Positions 16,727 through 29,900 of a stretch of DNA of 64,000 nt are shown here, in pieces. How positions within the stretch are numbered: the stretch's first letter is position 1; every line of letters begins with the position of its first letter. A program made the translations under genes and the position numbers. The notes beneath the pieces are model-generated. The model searched no databases, was not told the origin of the DNA, and worked only from the letters and a program-made list of their open reading frames with translations. The stretch is from Cyclospora cayetanensis (lineage: Eukaryota; Apicomplexa; Conoidasida; Eucoccidiorida; Eimeriidae). The stretch is from contig NW_020312073.1 in NCBI RefSeq assembly GCF_002999335.1, positions 47,579 through 111,578 on the forward strand, given 5' to 3'.

Positions 16727-17571
16727 CTAGTCCTCGTTGACTTTTTCTGTGTTCAAGCAGGCAAAAGACGCGACTGGAACATGCTGCACAAGGGTGTAGA
16801 ACTTCTCAGCGGCATCTTCATCGTCGTTCAGGCGACGCGCCATGCGTACACGTACGCGGCGGGGAAGATTCCGGATACCGTTGCTCCAGATATGCTTGTT
16901 CAACTTTGTGTCGATGCGAACATCCTGAAAGAGAAAATGGACAAACATGCGTACACAGGACGTTCTGAAAAAAACTGTGCGCCATTCTGCAATTAGAAGA
17001 AAAGGTACAGAGACTAAGTTGAGATGGGCAACAAGAACAATATCCACCATTTTTTACCAAAAAGCACAGTACACTCGCTCTGGCTATGGCCGACTCTGTA
17101 TATGGCATACAGCAACTACACTCAACAAGCAATCCTTCCGTTTCTCAGGATACACAACCGCGTACCTTGGTATGCATAACCTTCTCTGCAAACTTCTTAA
17201 TTTCACGGATTGCTCGGGGTGCCCTTTTCTTGAACTGAATGCCGTGCACAACCTTGTGAAGGTGAATGGTGTAATCCCTGCAGATTGGCTGCAGAGATTT
17301 TGTGGCACGCTTCTTTCCACCTGAACAAATGATGAGGAAATGCATGCATGCGTGATTATTCTTCCATGGTTCCTTTTCCGTCTGAGGCTGCCCCAGCCGC
17401 CTGAAGCCATAGTAGTTCCTTGCCCCTAGCGGATCGCAAAGCAGTAAAGCCGTATCTGTTTCAATCAGAAAGCCCATTTCCGTTAAAAGCTCCGCTAAAC
17501 TCCCTCATCAGACGCATGCCCCCCAAGAGCGCGGGGCGCTTCCCTATTTTGCCCTCACCTTTTACCGCCAT
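16727..17571 (-). CDS. RPL31: 60S ribosomal protein L31 (eL31)
   Basis: Structural protein of the large ribosomal subunit, close to the peptide exit tunnel. Three exons join in frame: 17559-17571 (13 bases, ATG plus four codons' worth), 17166-17320 and 16727-16924, giving 121 codons. The product starts MAVKGGKKR and carries the family segments [20 protein letters not shown] and IREIKKFA, then [25 protein letters not shown] and YTLVQHVPV. Length matches the family (about 120-125). The first exon was placed by the in-frame ATG followed by a GTGAGG donor and the phase match to exon 2. Exons 2 and 3 alone would lack a start codon. Confidence 0.95.
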
Positions 17572-20448
17572 CTTTGCGCGTTTCTTAAGCGTGAGAATAC
17601 CCTGAAGATCCTCAGACGCCTCGGAAGAAACGCAGTCGATTACTTCGTTCCCTTGGTTTGGCCGTAAAGGTGTTCCTTTCGGGCCCATCGCCGTTGGCGT
17701 TTGGGTGGAGAAGCCCAAAGCACGCGTTCTGTGGGGTTCGCACGGGGCTGGCCGCTGTTGGACTGCTGTATGGCCATCACCACACCATAATCAAGGGTAA
17801 TTCTTTCTGCATTTTGTTTATTTAATCCACTTTCTTCTGTGTGTTTACCATATGATCACCAAGCATGGATGTAAGAGAGGAGTTGGCTTCATCCAACAAG
17901 GGGACGTGGGTGCACGCTGCTCGCATGTAACGGCGAAGCACAGAACACCGACAGCTCTCAATTGGCTGTCCAGGAAACCGTGCTTATCTCTTTATTTCCA
18001 TTTTAAACTGCACATTGATCCCCTATAGTGAGCTCCTGACTGTGTGCCTAAGATATGTTGTCTTTTTGTCCGTTTTTATGCTTAAAAAAGCTTAATGGTG
18101 CTTGCGTTGTATGTGCAGTGGGCCGAGCGATGTATTCTCCATAACTGGTGTTCGACCGACACGCAGTTATCAAGTATTGTATTCGGTGAATGCTGTACCT
18201 GTTTCCATATCTAATTTGGCGCAGAGCAGTGGCAGCTCCATATACCATGAGAATGCATATATCTCTTTTTCCCTTCCATCTAGGGCCTCTGTAAGGAGAC
18301 ACTAATCTTCACACTCAGTACAGAATACAAACTTTTAAGTGTCTGCAAAACAGCTTACGCCTAGTCACCCCTGCGCTTGTCAGAGCTCCCGACAGGGGAA
18401 TGTCGTGATTGCTGGAGTGCGCGTAGCTGCACCCTCTGAGGACTTCGATAATTAAAAGATAGTTGCTCACAGGTTCTGGCGCACTCCCCTCGTACACAAC
18501 ACTGCGTAGTATTTTACGGAACTAACTCTGCTCAACAATATACAAGTTATACAATCAGACAAGCCAGAGAGTCAATCCTTTACAAATCCTAAGTTAAACA
18601 TAACTAGTACGTTATGAAGTTTGAGCATAGCGTAGCTGGTCGCATCTACACTAGGCCAACGCAGGAAGACACTAAGGTCGAGAATCAACACAATGTAGAA
18701 AATTCTTGTATGCCTTTCACGATAGGTTCCCTTGATTTCTGCCGTCACCTGTAACGGCTAATACATAGGGAAAAAGAATCCGCAAAGCTGCGCCATACTG
18801 CAACCTGTGGCGCATGGCTGCTGTATGCCCCCGGTGAGGTGGGCCATGCTATATTCGGACAGCTTCAGATGCAGTACTGTTACGGATCAAGAATGCGTAA
18901 AGAGCTGTACCTTTAAGTTGACTGCTCGTACACGCAGCTCGGCGCGATTTTAGGGGCTCAGTAGGATTATAATGAAGGCGCTGTGTGTCTGGGCGGTAGA
19001 TGCTACTTGCATCCTCTTTTCAGTCCTTTCCCCTTATACACCTCGAGCTGAAAGCCTGAAGGTTAAAGCCAGTGAGGTAGGGTAGCGTTGTTGGCGGACT
19101 CGAAGCCATTTCCCTCAGTTTTAGTGGGACTTACGGCTCAGTGTCTCCTTATGGATACTCTAGAGGAAGTGCCACATTTGAGCGCCTCGGACATAAACGC
19201 TACTGGCATGCATACTGTACCATTCAGGCAGAGCTACAGTGTTTTCTCTAAAAATTGCTTTTACCGATCTCCTAAAGCCATATTACATTGTTTCCGAGAT
19301 CATGAGACACGCAGCACGGGCACGAAAAAGATGCAGAGGCTATCTAACGTACGCACGATCACAAAAGCGCAAGTTCAGGATACGTCGAGATCGTATGGAT
19401 AAATGTACGACTACAATCACTGGCCGTAATACACTTCTCAGACCTAAAACGCTACACAGCCACTATAATTCACCATAGATACATCCAACCTCATCCAATG
19501 GGAACCTTTGCAGTAATTCGATGTAGACTGCAATTGCGTAGGACCAAGTAAGGGCTGTGCCCTACAGAATTCTAAGGTAACATTGAGTTATGGCGTAGCG
19601 TAAAGTGCCTACGCAACAGACAACTGATATGCTTGCCAATAGGCCTTCTTCTAGAGTAAAGCAGATGAAAGGTCCTCGAAAAACTTATAGAGTAGGACTG
19701 CTTAGAGCTGAGAGTGGACGGGTACAAATGACTACACAGGCGTGTTATTGTGCAATGATGTGGAGCTCGGGTTTACCGTATTCCTGGGCATTAAACACAA
19801 AAAGTGGGGCTCCAGACTGAGTGACCAAAAGCCATAAATAGGATTTCTATGTACACTTGATTGTGTCGATTCCCCTGTACGTGCAATAATCAATGTTGTG
19901 AAAAATGGCAATACTAGGGCTACATTAAACGTGTAAGCAAGTATTTTATTAATGTGGTTACGCCAGCCGGATACTATGTTCCATCAGTTATTGCTCCTCT
20001 GCTCAGTTGCCCTATGCGAATCTCCAGCTTCGTGTGTGCAGGCAAAACCATTAGCAATACATGTTGAGTAGCAATTACCACCATAGATTACTGCATACAC
20101 GACGACGTGCAAGACAAACTGCATTCTGTCTTTGAATGACCCACAATTAAAATTTGTATATACCTACCTGTGGAGTAGAGAAGTTCAAAAGCTGTTCTGC
20201 CCCCATATTTCGCTGAGAAACCAGTATATAAACACTAATGCGTCCCCATTTTTCAACGACTATATCCTTTGTGGAAAAGAGCTTGCAAGGGCGCTGCTGG
20301 GCCCTAAGTTACCGTGGATATCAGGCATGGTTTTCAAATTGGATATTGGGATATGGAGCACAGACATCAAGAAATAGGAAGAAAATTTGAAGACAAGAAC
20401 TGTAAAAAGCGTTAAAAAAACCGTGATGGATGAATTCCAATCGGTACC
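17572..20448. other. Gene-free region between RPL31 and the VPS13-type gene
   Basis: About 2.9 kb without a recognisable protein or RNA gene. The right end should contain the 3' untranslated region of the VPS13-type gene and the left end the RPL31 promoter. The sequence is richer in A and T than the neighbouring exons, and its open frames are short with no family resemblance. An unannotated non-coding RNA cannot be excluded. Confidence 0.6.
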
Positions 20449-23400
20449 TCAAACCGCAAAGGTCACTTGCTTTGATGATGGGCGTCTGAAGCCCCCACTG
20501 ACGCTACCACTGCCTCTAGTTTTGGTGGTGAGAATGGACCCGTTGTGGATGGTGGGGGACATTCCAAAGGCCTCTGCGTTTTTAGCTCCTTGGTGTTTAT
20601 GGCCGCGCCGAAAGCGGCCCATACCAGTAATTCCCAATGCGGTATCTCGGTTTCCGCCCGGGCTACTCTTGCGTCCAGGCTTGATACCTTTTTGCCCAAG
20701 ATCCCCTGCTGACCCCAGGTCACCATGAATGCCACTCAGAGACCCATGCTTATGCTTTTTGTCTAGATCTGCTCTTTCTTGAACCCGCGTGAATTGTTCA
20801 AAGTCACCTATCAGTGTGTTGGCAAATCCCTCAGCAACAGAGGCCAAGAAGTTGGAGAGGCCGAAGAGGGGTGAGATCAAGCAGCGTACACAACAGGCCA
20901 GCAAGATAGCTGCTGTTTTCCACCAACTGTCTCCTCTGAGGAGGAACATAGCAGAGGCAGGGCACAACGAGCTCTAAGCAAGCAATAGCTATCACGAATT
21001 ACGCCCTAGTCATTGTATGACATTTATCCTAAATGTGCACCGCATGAAATGACTCCCCTCCTGCGCTCTTAGCCTCCTATAACTCTTTCCCCGTGCACTC
21101 AGTGTTTTCTCGGAAGACAAACTTTCGCTCTCTGTGCTCCCCCTTTATGACACGTGGCTCACCTAGTGGCGCTAGCCGTTGGCTCCGCGACGACGGCCAC
21201 CCAGGGCCTCCAGAAAGTATCAAGGAGCATCCCGTTGAGGCCCTTCCAAAAGGCGTCAAGTACACCATAAGGCCGCGGCCTGGATCCTCTCATAAGCTTG
21301 TGAAGGATGTTTAGTACGTGGGAAAGAGACTGCATTACACCTCCCATGGTGTATATAATAAAAAGAATAAAGCCTATCCTGAAGCCAGTCATCAACCCCT
21401 CGAAGCTGTTGTGACTCTTCTTGGCACCTTTGATAGTCTGTGTAAAGAGAGCGCTTGCACCCCGAATAAAGCCGACAACAAAGGCACAGGGGTTGCTGAT
21501 CCAGGCCGATGGAAGGGATTGCCGAATAAACTGCCTAAGGTAGGAGTTCCTGAGGGAATGGATGAGCTCGTGCCACGAGCAAACAGTGAACTTGCGCTTC
21601 TCCCTGGCTATTTGTATAGCCATGTAAGGTGTGTCCAGTGGAAGGGCATCTACAATGTGCAGAACTTGGCGAGAAATGCGATGCTCCGAAGTGCGGATAG
21701 ACACCGTGAGGGAAAGCGAGCTGATGGTCAAATTCTTTATATACACAGGGCTAGCCCTGTGAAGTTCCATCCACCGCGGATTGGGTAGTACCAGTACATG
21801 CGAAGAGGGAGGATTAATATATACTCGGGGAGAAGCGTAAAACTGGGTACGCACGGGCTCATGCAGAAGAAATTCATGGAATGAGTCCACTTTATTCGAC
21901 GCCCCAGCAGAAATGCCTAACGAGAATGACGAACGCGATGGACCCACAGTGCTGGCTTGATGCCGAGTATTATCCAAGGAGGGCGGTAGCTTTGACAGGT
22001 TGATAGGGCCCGAGTGAGTTACATCCATCGCCAGAGGATGCACCAACAGCGCAGCGGCAGCCGCCGCTGCCACATTTGGAGGGGCGTCTCCGTCTGATGC
22101 CGCTCCACAGCGGGGTGGTGCAACTGCAGCTGCGCTGCCAGCAGTCGTCTCTGCGGCCATCAGCTGTTCCCGCCTGTTACGCTCGACAACATCCATAACT
22201 GCCAACTGCCGCAGTGCTTCCGCAGCATCACTGCACTTAAGGGCAGTCTGAAGGGCCGGCGGCTTCTGCAGTGGAAACAAAGCAAGAAAAAGGGCGCCGT
22301 GGTGGAAGTACCAGCATTAACGCATTCATCACAGTACAAGAAACCCAAACAAGAGTAGCGCAATTTATTTCTCCTAAGAATACACCGATCAAATGTTCTT
22401 CACTGGAAGGAAGGACGAAATACGCAGGTGTAGTACACTCAGGTACAGGCGGAAGTAAATGGAAAGCATAATCGCAGGGCCCGTCTCACCTGTGGTGCAG
22501 CGACGGCGAATTTGTGCAGCATTTCAACCTCCTTTTCGTAGATTCTGATGAGCTGTTCAATGACAAGCAACTCGATATTGGCGCTGAAAGGGCTAATGCG
22601 TACTTTTAACAGCTCATAAGTGGGGGCCTGTCTTGGGTCGACTAGGGACCTGACCACTGCGATCTCCAGGAACTCCTCTGCCTCCTTGCCATACTTGGAG
22701 GTAGTGTTCTTTAGAATAACCGGAATGTCACCCTTCACAAAATGATCAACGTGCAGCATAGAAATCCGGGCGGACAGCGTCACTGCGCTCCGAGTCATTA
22801 CTAGTACCTCGTAGTCCTGTTGCGGCTGCTGGACTGAAATGGTTTCTTCTTCACCGTCCTCTTCTTCCGCTGACGTAGTACTATCTGTTCCGAGGCTGCT
22901 ACTTCCTTGAGTGGCCCTATCGATACTGCTTGAGCTTCTCCTGTAGCCACTGGGAGCAACAAGGCCCCCACTGGAGCTATCTGTAGGTCCCTCGGGGGGC
23001 GCCCCAAGGGCCCGTTGCCCGCCTGTCCAATTGCTGGTCATATACATTACACTCTCCATTGGCACAGCCTCCAGGAAAGCGTCGAGCTGCCTTGGATTCA
23101 CAGAGCCCGACAGTGAAAGGCCTGTTAAGTGAAGCGCCAGGACCTACACAGACATCGAGAGATGGATATCTGGGAATGTAATGAGCCACGCCAAAAAAAG
23201 CGGAGAGTCAAGCGGCACCTTTTTGCAGGGCCACAATCCCAGAAAACGTTATCACGAAAAGAAACTTGTCTCAACCAAGCACTAAACTTAAACGGCACGA
23301 TCTCATTAGCAAGCCTCACCACTTCACTTTGATGTATCCACGTCACGGTCAGCCGCGGCAGCCGGAATTCGAAAGACAGACCCAACCAAGGTGGAGGTCG

Positions 23401-23900
23401 CCTCTGCTTTTGCAGTGGCTTTTCGTTGTGTTGCTTAGACATTTGACTGAGGTCTCTAATGGATGTACCGTCCGAAGTCTGCACATCTCCCAAAGTGAGG
23501 TCCCCGCGTTTGTGTCTCGTAGTGCCAACAGGGGCGCTACCTGCTGATATTGTAACCTTAGGCATCATGGCGGCTGCTGTTGTTGGCTCGTACATGTTGA
23601 CAGCTCCAGCAGGAGCTAAGCCAATGTCTTGCTTTATGCTCTTTCTAACAAGTTCCTCCCGCACAAGTTCAAAAGCCGAACCCCCAGCACGAAGCTTGTC
23701 CGACACTTCAGGGGTTTCTGCTACGATGAGGATACGGCTACCATTTGCTGCAACGAGGGAGAAAACGTAAAGAGTTGATAACGACCGTTCCTTACTGGTG
23801 GAACTAACGGACCCTCCAATCCGATGGGTGTGTAGGCGTATGAAACTGCGAACATGGAAATATGGGGCAACAAAACAGTACCTACGCGTCCACTTCAATA
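20449..23900 (-). other. VPS13_C / ATG_C region of the VPS13-type protein
   Basis: Exons ending at 22490, 21163 and 20449 encode the conserved C-terminal part. Recognisable pieces are LLKVRISPFSANIELLVI, the PVYIKNLTISSLSL strand, SLRNSYLRQFIRQ, the GNP-like SNPCAFVVGFIRG, and an amphipathic to hydrophobic series (FRIGFILFIIYTMGGV; FGLSNFLASVAEG). In relatives this region contacts lipid droplets or mitochondria. The protein ends in a Gly/Lys/Arg-rich tail without an obvious PH domain after it. Confidence 0.75.
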
Positions 23901-26900
23901 TGCACTTCCCAGCACTGCACTGTGACGCGTGTTGCTAAACCAGTAGTCTCTGCATCGGTGTCGGCTTTTGTAGAGCCTTTCATTGAACCGCAGCAGCAAA
24001 TTTATTCATTCGGGAAAGTCTCCATGGAGGCTGTATACATTCTAAGCTTTGCCTCTCTCACCGCGTGTCTCCTTCTTGTACAGAGTACCGTTCTTCCTCT
24101 GGCTCAAGGTATCCCTCAGAAAGGTCGCCGCCACCTGCCGTTGTATTGCCTCTAAAATGCTGCAGAGGGTTGGTGTTGCTCGCTGATGGAGCGATGATCG
24201 CTGCCGTTGCACTCACAGCAGTTCCAAGAGACTTGGAAGGCAGGCGCTGCAAAAATGGAACCTTGCGTGAAGAGGCGCCGTCTAGTGAGCGTGGAGATCC
24301 TGGCTGAGGGCTGGGCGCAAGGCCTCCAGCTGCTGCAGAGGCGGCTCCTGCCTGAGGAGGGTGCGGGACGAATTCAATTGTCTGCAAGTCCTCATCCACA
24401 GATGCTAGACTGTACACTGACCATGGACAATGTTCCACGTCAAGCACCCGCAACCGGACGCGTGCATTTTCAAGATTCTTATGATACGGGGGGATGAATG
24501 GAACTGATCCCCACGGGGGAATCAGCTGAGAAGAACAAAAAAAACACAGCAGACAAGGGGAGCAAAATATGAATAGTGTACAGAGTTGTCCTGCCAGCAG
24601 GCAGTCAATAGACGACCCACACGCGCTCAAAAACCTCCTAACGCCGCTTTTTTTTCCTGAGCCAAACAACTTGCGGCACCAGCCAGTTGTTAAATGTGAC
24701 GAGGCATTTATGCGCATGCACATTGAAGTTCCCGGTGCTAGGAATGCAGCTTTGTTTAGATAGCTCCTCTCAGGCAATCATAGTGCATCCTCATACTGCT
24801 ATAGATGTGCCCAGAACAACGGAGCTAACAAGATGTGACAATCGGTCGGTGCTGTCGCCGGTGTTGCAAAACTGTGTGAAGCTGGTACGTACTCTCAAGT
24901 TTCCATCTGCTTCGTCTCTGCCTTTCTTTATGGACGATTTGGCTTGGATAGCGCTGGACATGGGAATGGCAAAGGCGTCGTCTCTAAGTTGGTTCTGCTG
25001 TGTGCGCCTGCTCCGTTCTACTGGGGCGTGCGCGAGGTAATAGCTGGTAAGGTTGAGAATAGCAAACTGGGCATGCTCCGGAAGCGACAACACGATAAAA
25101 CTGCCGTTGTAAGTGTAGGGAAGAGCCGGGACATCTCCAAACAATCCTGACACGATTGACACCTGGATGATGGTGCAGTGTTCAGGAAGGTACACCGCCC
25201 GTCCCCTCTTCGGCGTCATCTCGACCTGAAAGAAGAAGGGAACATGTGCAGGGACGAGCGAAAACGAACAAGACACTAAACTCTTTTCGGCGTGCGTCAG
25301 CAGCACACGGGGCTCCATCCCATGAAAAGCCTTTGTCTCTCCTGGAAGCAGGGCCAGCTCGCACGGCATGGCCTTGCTGCGGCTCCCCATAGCTCCTCCA
25401 AGAACTCTACTACGGCTTCGCACCTCCCGTACCATAACGGGAAACGGCAGCCGAGAAATGAAAATGAAGCGCGGTATCACACTGACGATTTTCGTGGTGG
25501 AATAGGGAGCGTCGCCGTATCGGGTACACAACCCCAGTACTAGCGCTGTTGGGCTACTGATGCCCTTGTTGTGGGGCAGTTCCTTTTGAGTCCCTGCAGC
25601 GGTAGTGGTGGTAGCCGATTGGGGATTGACGTCAGGACCTTCTCCAGTATAGAGTGTGTCTTTGTCCACGCTATCTGCCACACTGCAGTCGAAGCCGGAG
25701 GGCTCCTCCTTGCGAAGATTCTTCGAGCGGCCCCTGCCAAGATTCTTCACTCTGCGTTTCACCGTTACTTTTAAGCTCTTGGCCCGGGCCACTGGTCTGA
25801 AGAAGACTTCTTTGCCGGCCTCCCCCGCACTCATGCCATCAGAATACTTGCGCTTTACTCCAAACGCCCCAGCAGCCCTCTTAGTTGTGAATATCAGGCG
25901 GGTTTCTCGACGTGCGCCACCCACGGTCTCGTCGTCAACGAAAGAATCGGTAGAAGACTGAAGGAACACCAACAACTATGCCATCCCAAGGCGTTTTCAA
26001 CGAACTCTTAAGCACATCTTAGAGTACCACAGCTACTGTGAGGCAGTGCAGCAGGAGTGGATTCAGCAAAAAGCCCTATGAAGATAGAGATTCTGAGCTT
26101 TCGGTGAGCAGAAAGAAACATCAGCATGCGTTACACGTACCAGCGTGGCTTTGAGCAAAGGTAAGTCTCCCTGCGAGCCCCCTCTACGCATATCAGGGAG
26201 TTCCTCAAGAGTCTGAAGTCTTGCTGCTTCATCTGGATTTAGAGACGACAAAATTGAGTCCACCGACCCACCGCCTCCAGCTGCAGAGCACATCCAGCAA
26301 AGCAGATTGAAGGGCATGCAAGCAGCTTCTACCCAGTACAGTCCACGTCCAACCGTGCAGATGATATTTGCGCATACTAACATCAACTGCAAAATAGCTT
26401 TTCGACGAATATGGAAAGACATACGGGCCCCATCGACGCTGTGGCGCTGGTCGTCTCCCGTCGCTGACACCGCACGATTCACCCATCCGAAGCGAAGACC
26501 TCGCTGCTTTTGCAACGCCGACAACTTGAGCACCAAGGGAGGCCTATAAAAGAAGGAAAACGGAGCGTGGAGCACACACGATGGGATGGAAAGGTGGCCT
26601 CCAAAGAAGCCACAAGCAATAGCACCCTCACGAACATCGGCCCAAACAGAGCAGGGTGCTGCAAGTGCCAACAGAACATGCACCTTGATAGGACACAAGA
26701 GCTTCCTTGAAGCCTACAAGGGTGAAGCATTCAAATGGTCTAATACTATTCATTAGGCGCAAGTGGTGCCTCCAAGGGTGTTTGGCTCGCCGCTGCCGCC
26801 CTGTCTCACCTCGCAGTAGATATCCCTGACAAGTCGTGTTTCTTGCTGACTGACGATTGCAGCACGCGATCTGTCCAAATGTCGGCCTTGTAGGCTCGAA

Positions 26901-29900
26901 TAGAGGCAGATCGCATATCCTCTTCGGTGGTATATAGCCTACACCGGCTGGGGACCAAGGCTCCATTGACAGAAAGCGTAGCATCTGTTAGGTTTTCAAA
27001 GAAGTAGGGAGCAAAGACCGTGATTTGACGCCTGCTTACATCCGCGGCTAGCTGCATCTCTGAGAAGATGAGAGGAGCCTTCTTTCCTCTGCGCTGATTC
27101 ATTGCCTCCACCTTAGCCAGCTTTAAAGTCCCCGGGGGCAGTAAAGACTCTCCCCTGCCATTCTTGAGTTGCAACACCTTGTTAACGGTTAATGTGTCTT
27201 GGCTCGGCAGCAACACTGCGAAGCGCTGGGACTCATACACGGTAGTGGATTGTTCCTGCTGCTGCGCTTTATGAGCTCGTTTCCGTTTCTTGTCTTCTGT
27301 GCCTCTCGTGGCTGACTCCCCTGTTTTCGCAGCAGTGTGCAATGCGACGCCGTCTATGGCCTCCTGCTGTAACAACCAAGCAGCACCCCCCAGCCTAGCT
27401 CCCCCTCGAGAGGCTGCCGAGGCCAACAGCTGGAGCTCGAGTGGTCCCAGAGGTCTCCCGTCTGTTGGATTGAAGGCTTTCATCTGCGTATTGAACTGTT
27501 CAAGGGGCGCGCCATGCACGCGCAGTACTAGCCAAAGTCGTTGTTCCCCTACGGGAAGTCCCTGAGCGGCAGATATTCCATAAATGCATTGAATTCTATT
27601 GTTTTTATGCTTTGTTGCATCGGGCTAAAATTTCGTGAAAGGCCCCAGTTTGTAAAGGTGAGCTGCCACACTGTGGGGAACGCCGTGGGTGGATGCTCAT
27701 GTAAAGCTTACCCAGCTCTGGTGTGACGGGATCGTTGCCTCGACAAAGTTGTTGGCAACAAGCTTCGCTGAAGTGCCTCTGAATTTTTCTTGTTGTTCTT
27801 CCTCCTTTTGTCTCTTACGGCTCTCCAATTCTGCCAGGAGCTCCGCCTGGGGGTTTCCGAATGCGTATCGTAATGGCTGAGCTGGTTCTGTTGATACTGC
27901 GTACGCAATGTTATCGGCCTGCGTGGGTACATGGGACGCCTTTGCGCCAGTCCCCGCAGCGTTGGTTGCCCCAGCCCGAATCTCGCTAGACATCTGGGAC
28001 TCCCCTGCATTTCGCAGATAAACAGAGACTGTGATGGGGAAGGGAAGAGTGTTCTTAATGCTCAACATTGGCTCCAGCTTAATGACGTAGCGCTGGGCAA
28101 TACGAGATGCTCCAGAAGTGGGAACATCTGTAGTGTCCACCGTTCCGTAAAGCATCAAGGATCCACGCAGACGGAGAGTGAATGGAGGAAGATCCAAGCG
28201 TCGGGGTTGCGTGTCTGATGTCAACGCAGGCAACGCAGATGCAGCAATAGGTAAAGATAAGGACGCCAGTGACTGCCCGAATCGTCCCGTCTAGACAAAG
28301 GCATGCTAAAGCAAAGATGGAATAAAGGGTAACAGTGGTGGAAGTGATACAAAGGCAGGACACACGAGAATTGAACTTACACCCAGTCTTGTTTGTGAGC
28401 CTGTAAAGAGCAGGGAACGGCACAGGGGGAATCTCTGGTTCCCTGTCCTCCCCATATCCCTCCCCGCCTTCAGTGTGCAGAAGGGCAGCCAAAGAAGGTA
28501 CTGTGCCACTCCCAAACCACGAAAGAGGTACCGAGCGACGGCATCCTGGAAGGATATCGATGTACTCTTCCGGGGTGGCGGCGCTCCTAGTTTCCCCAGT
28601 GACGCGGGCTGTAAAACAGGATATGGCGCGCCCTCCCCAATTTCGCTTCGCCCGGCCGATGTATACCCGCAGTGTCATGGAGCATGCATTTGCCAGCTGC
28701 ACGCAACTGCCAACTGCAAGACTCCATGTGCCGTTCCTACGGTCCACAACGGGCTCAACCAGCACTTTAAACCCTGCGTTTTGCAGGAAGTACGCGCGGC
28801 AGTTTGAATAGTCCGCATGTAACCGACCCAGACAGCACCAGCCAGGTTCCTTGCGGAGCATTTGCAACAAACTCTCCCATCCGTAACGCATGCTCCGACT
28901 GCCGCCGCCCTGCAGTACTGGCATATCGTCTACCAGCATTTCCAATGGCGCCTGGGCACGCCGGGTTGAGGAAAACAATAACGTCTCTTCCTGAAACAAT
29001 GCAGCATCTAGTCTAAGAAAACGTTCATAATGCTTGCAACTCCGAATATATTAGCAGTCAGATACATAGCAAACCTATTACCGTGTACAGCAGGAGGGAT
29101 GGAAGGAGTCATCTGGACAGGGTCGGCAGGCTCTTACGTATGCCCGCAACCAAGAGTTGTCGACCTTCCGGGTCCCTAGCTGCAGAAGTCCCTCCACAAC
29201 GTGCTTAACATCTTCATAAGTTTCAAGGCGAACTGTTGGATGGGTCTCATGTAATTTTTCATGGTCGTCACCCCTGCGCCGCCAAATTCGTCGTCGCCTC
29301 TCGGGGATTGCCTCTGTAACAGGCGTGTTCTTTCGGACTGCAAAGTATAAGTATGCCGTAGGTGCCAATATCCATTCTTCTGGCTGCATGCGAGAGAAAT
29401 GCCACCTACACAGACAATGCAAAAGGCAGCAACAAAAGGATTGTATCAAATAAAGCAGCATAGTTTAAGCGGGCACTATTATTGCTATGTGGACGACCAT
29501 GGGTGATATGGTGCGAGCCTGAAAAATGCCTTTGGCGAGCTTTCCTTGGCTTCAGAAAGGTTATTATTATATAGACAACAATGAAGCTGACCCTCTAGGC
29601 TCATCTCTAGCACGGCGACGGTGCATGACGAGAACTTCGGAGTGAATGTCATTATACACTCTCAGGCTGTTGTGCCTCCCTAAGCTGCCTTCCGCTCCCT
29701 GAAGAATTTCGCGGGTTGTCCTGACAATATGATAAACCAGCTGTAGAAGTCCCGAGGTGATATCAACAGACACCCCGTCCATAGCGCTGCGAATATTCAC
29801 GATGCTCCAGTGGCTCATCTGGCCGTCTACGTACTGCCGCTGGATATCCACTGAAGCTGCAACAGGGTGCAACAGTTCCTCCTGGGAGTTGGTCATGGGA

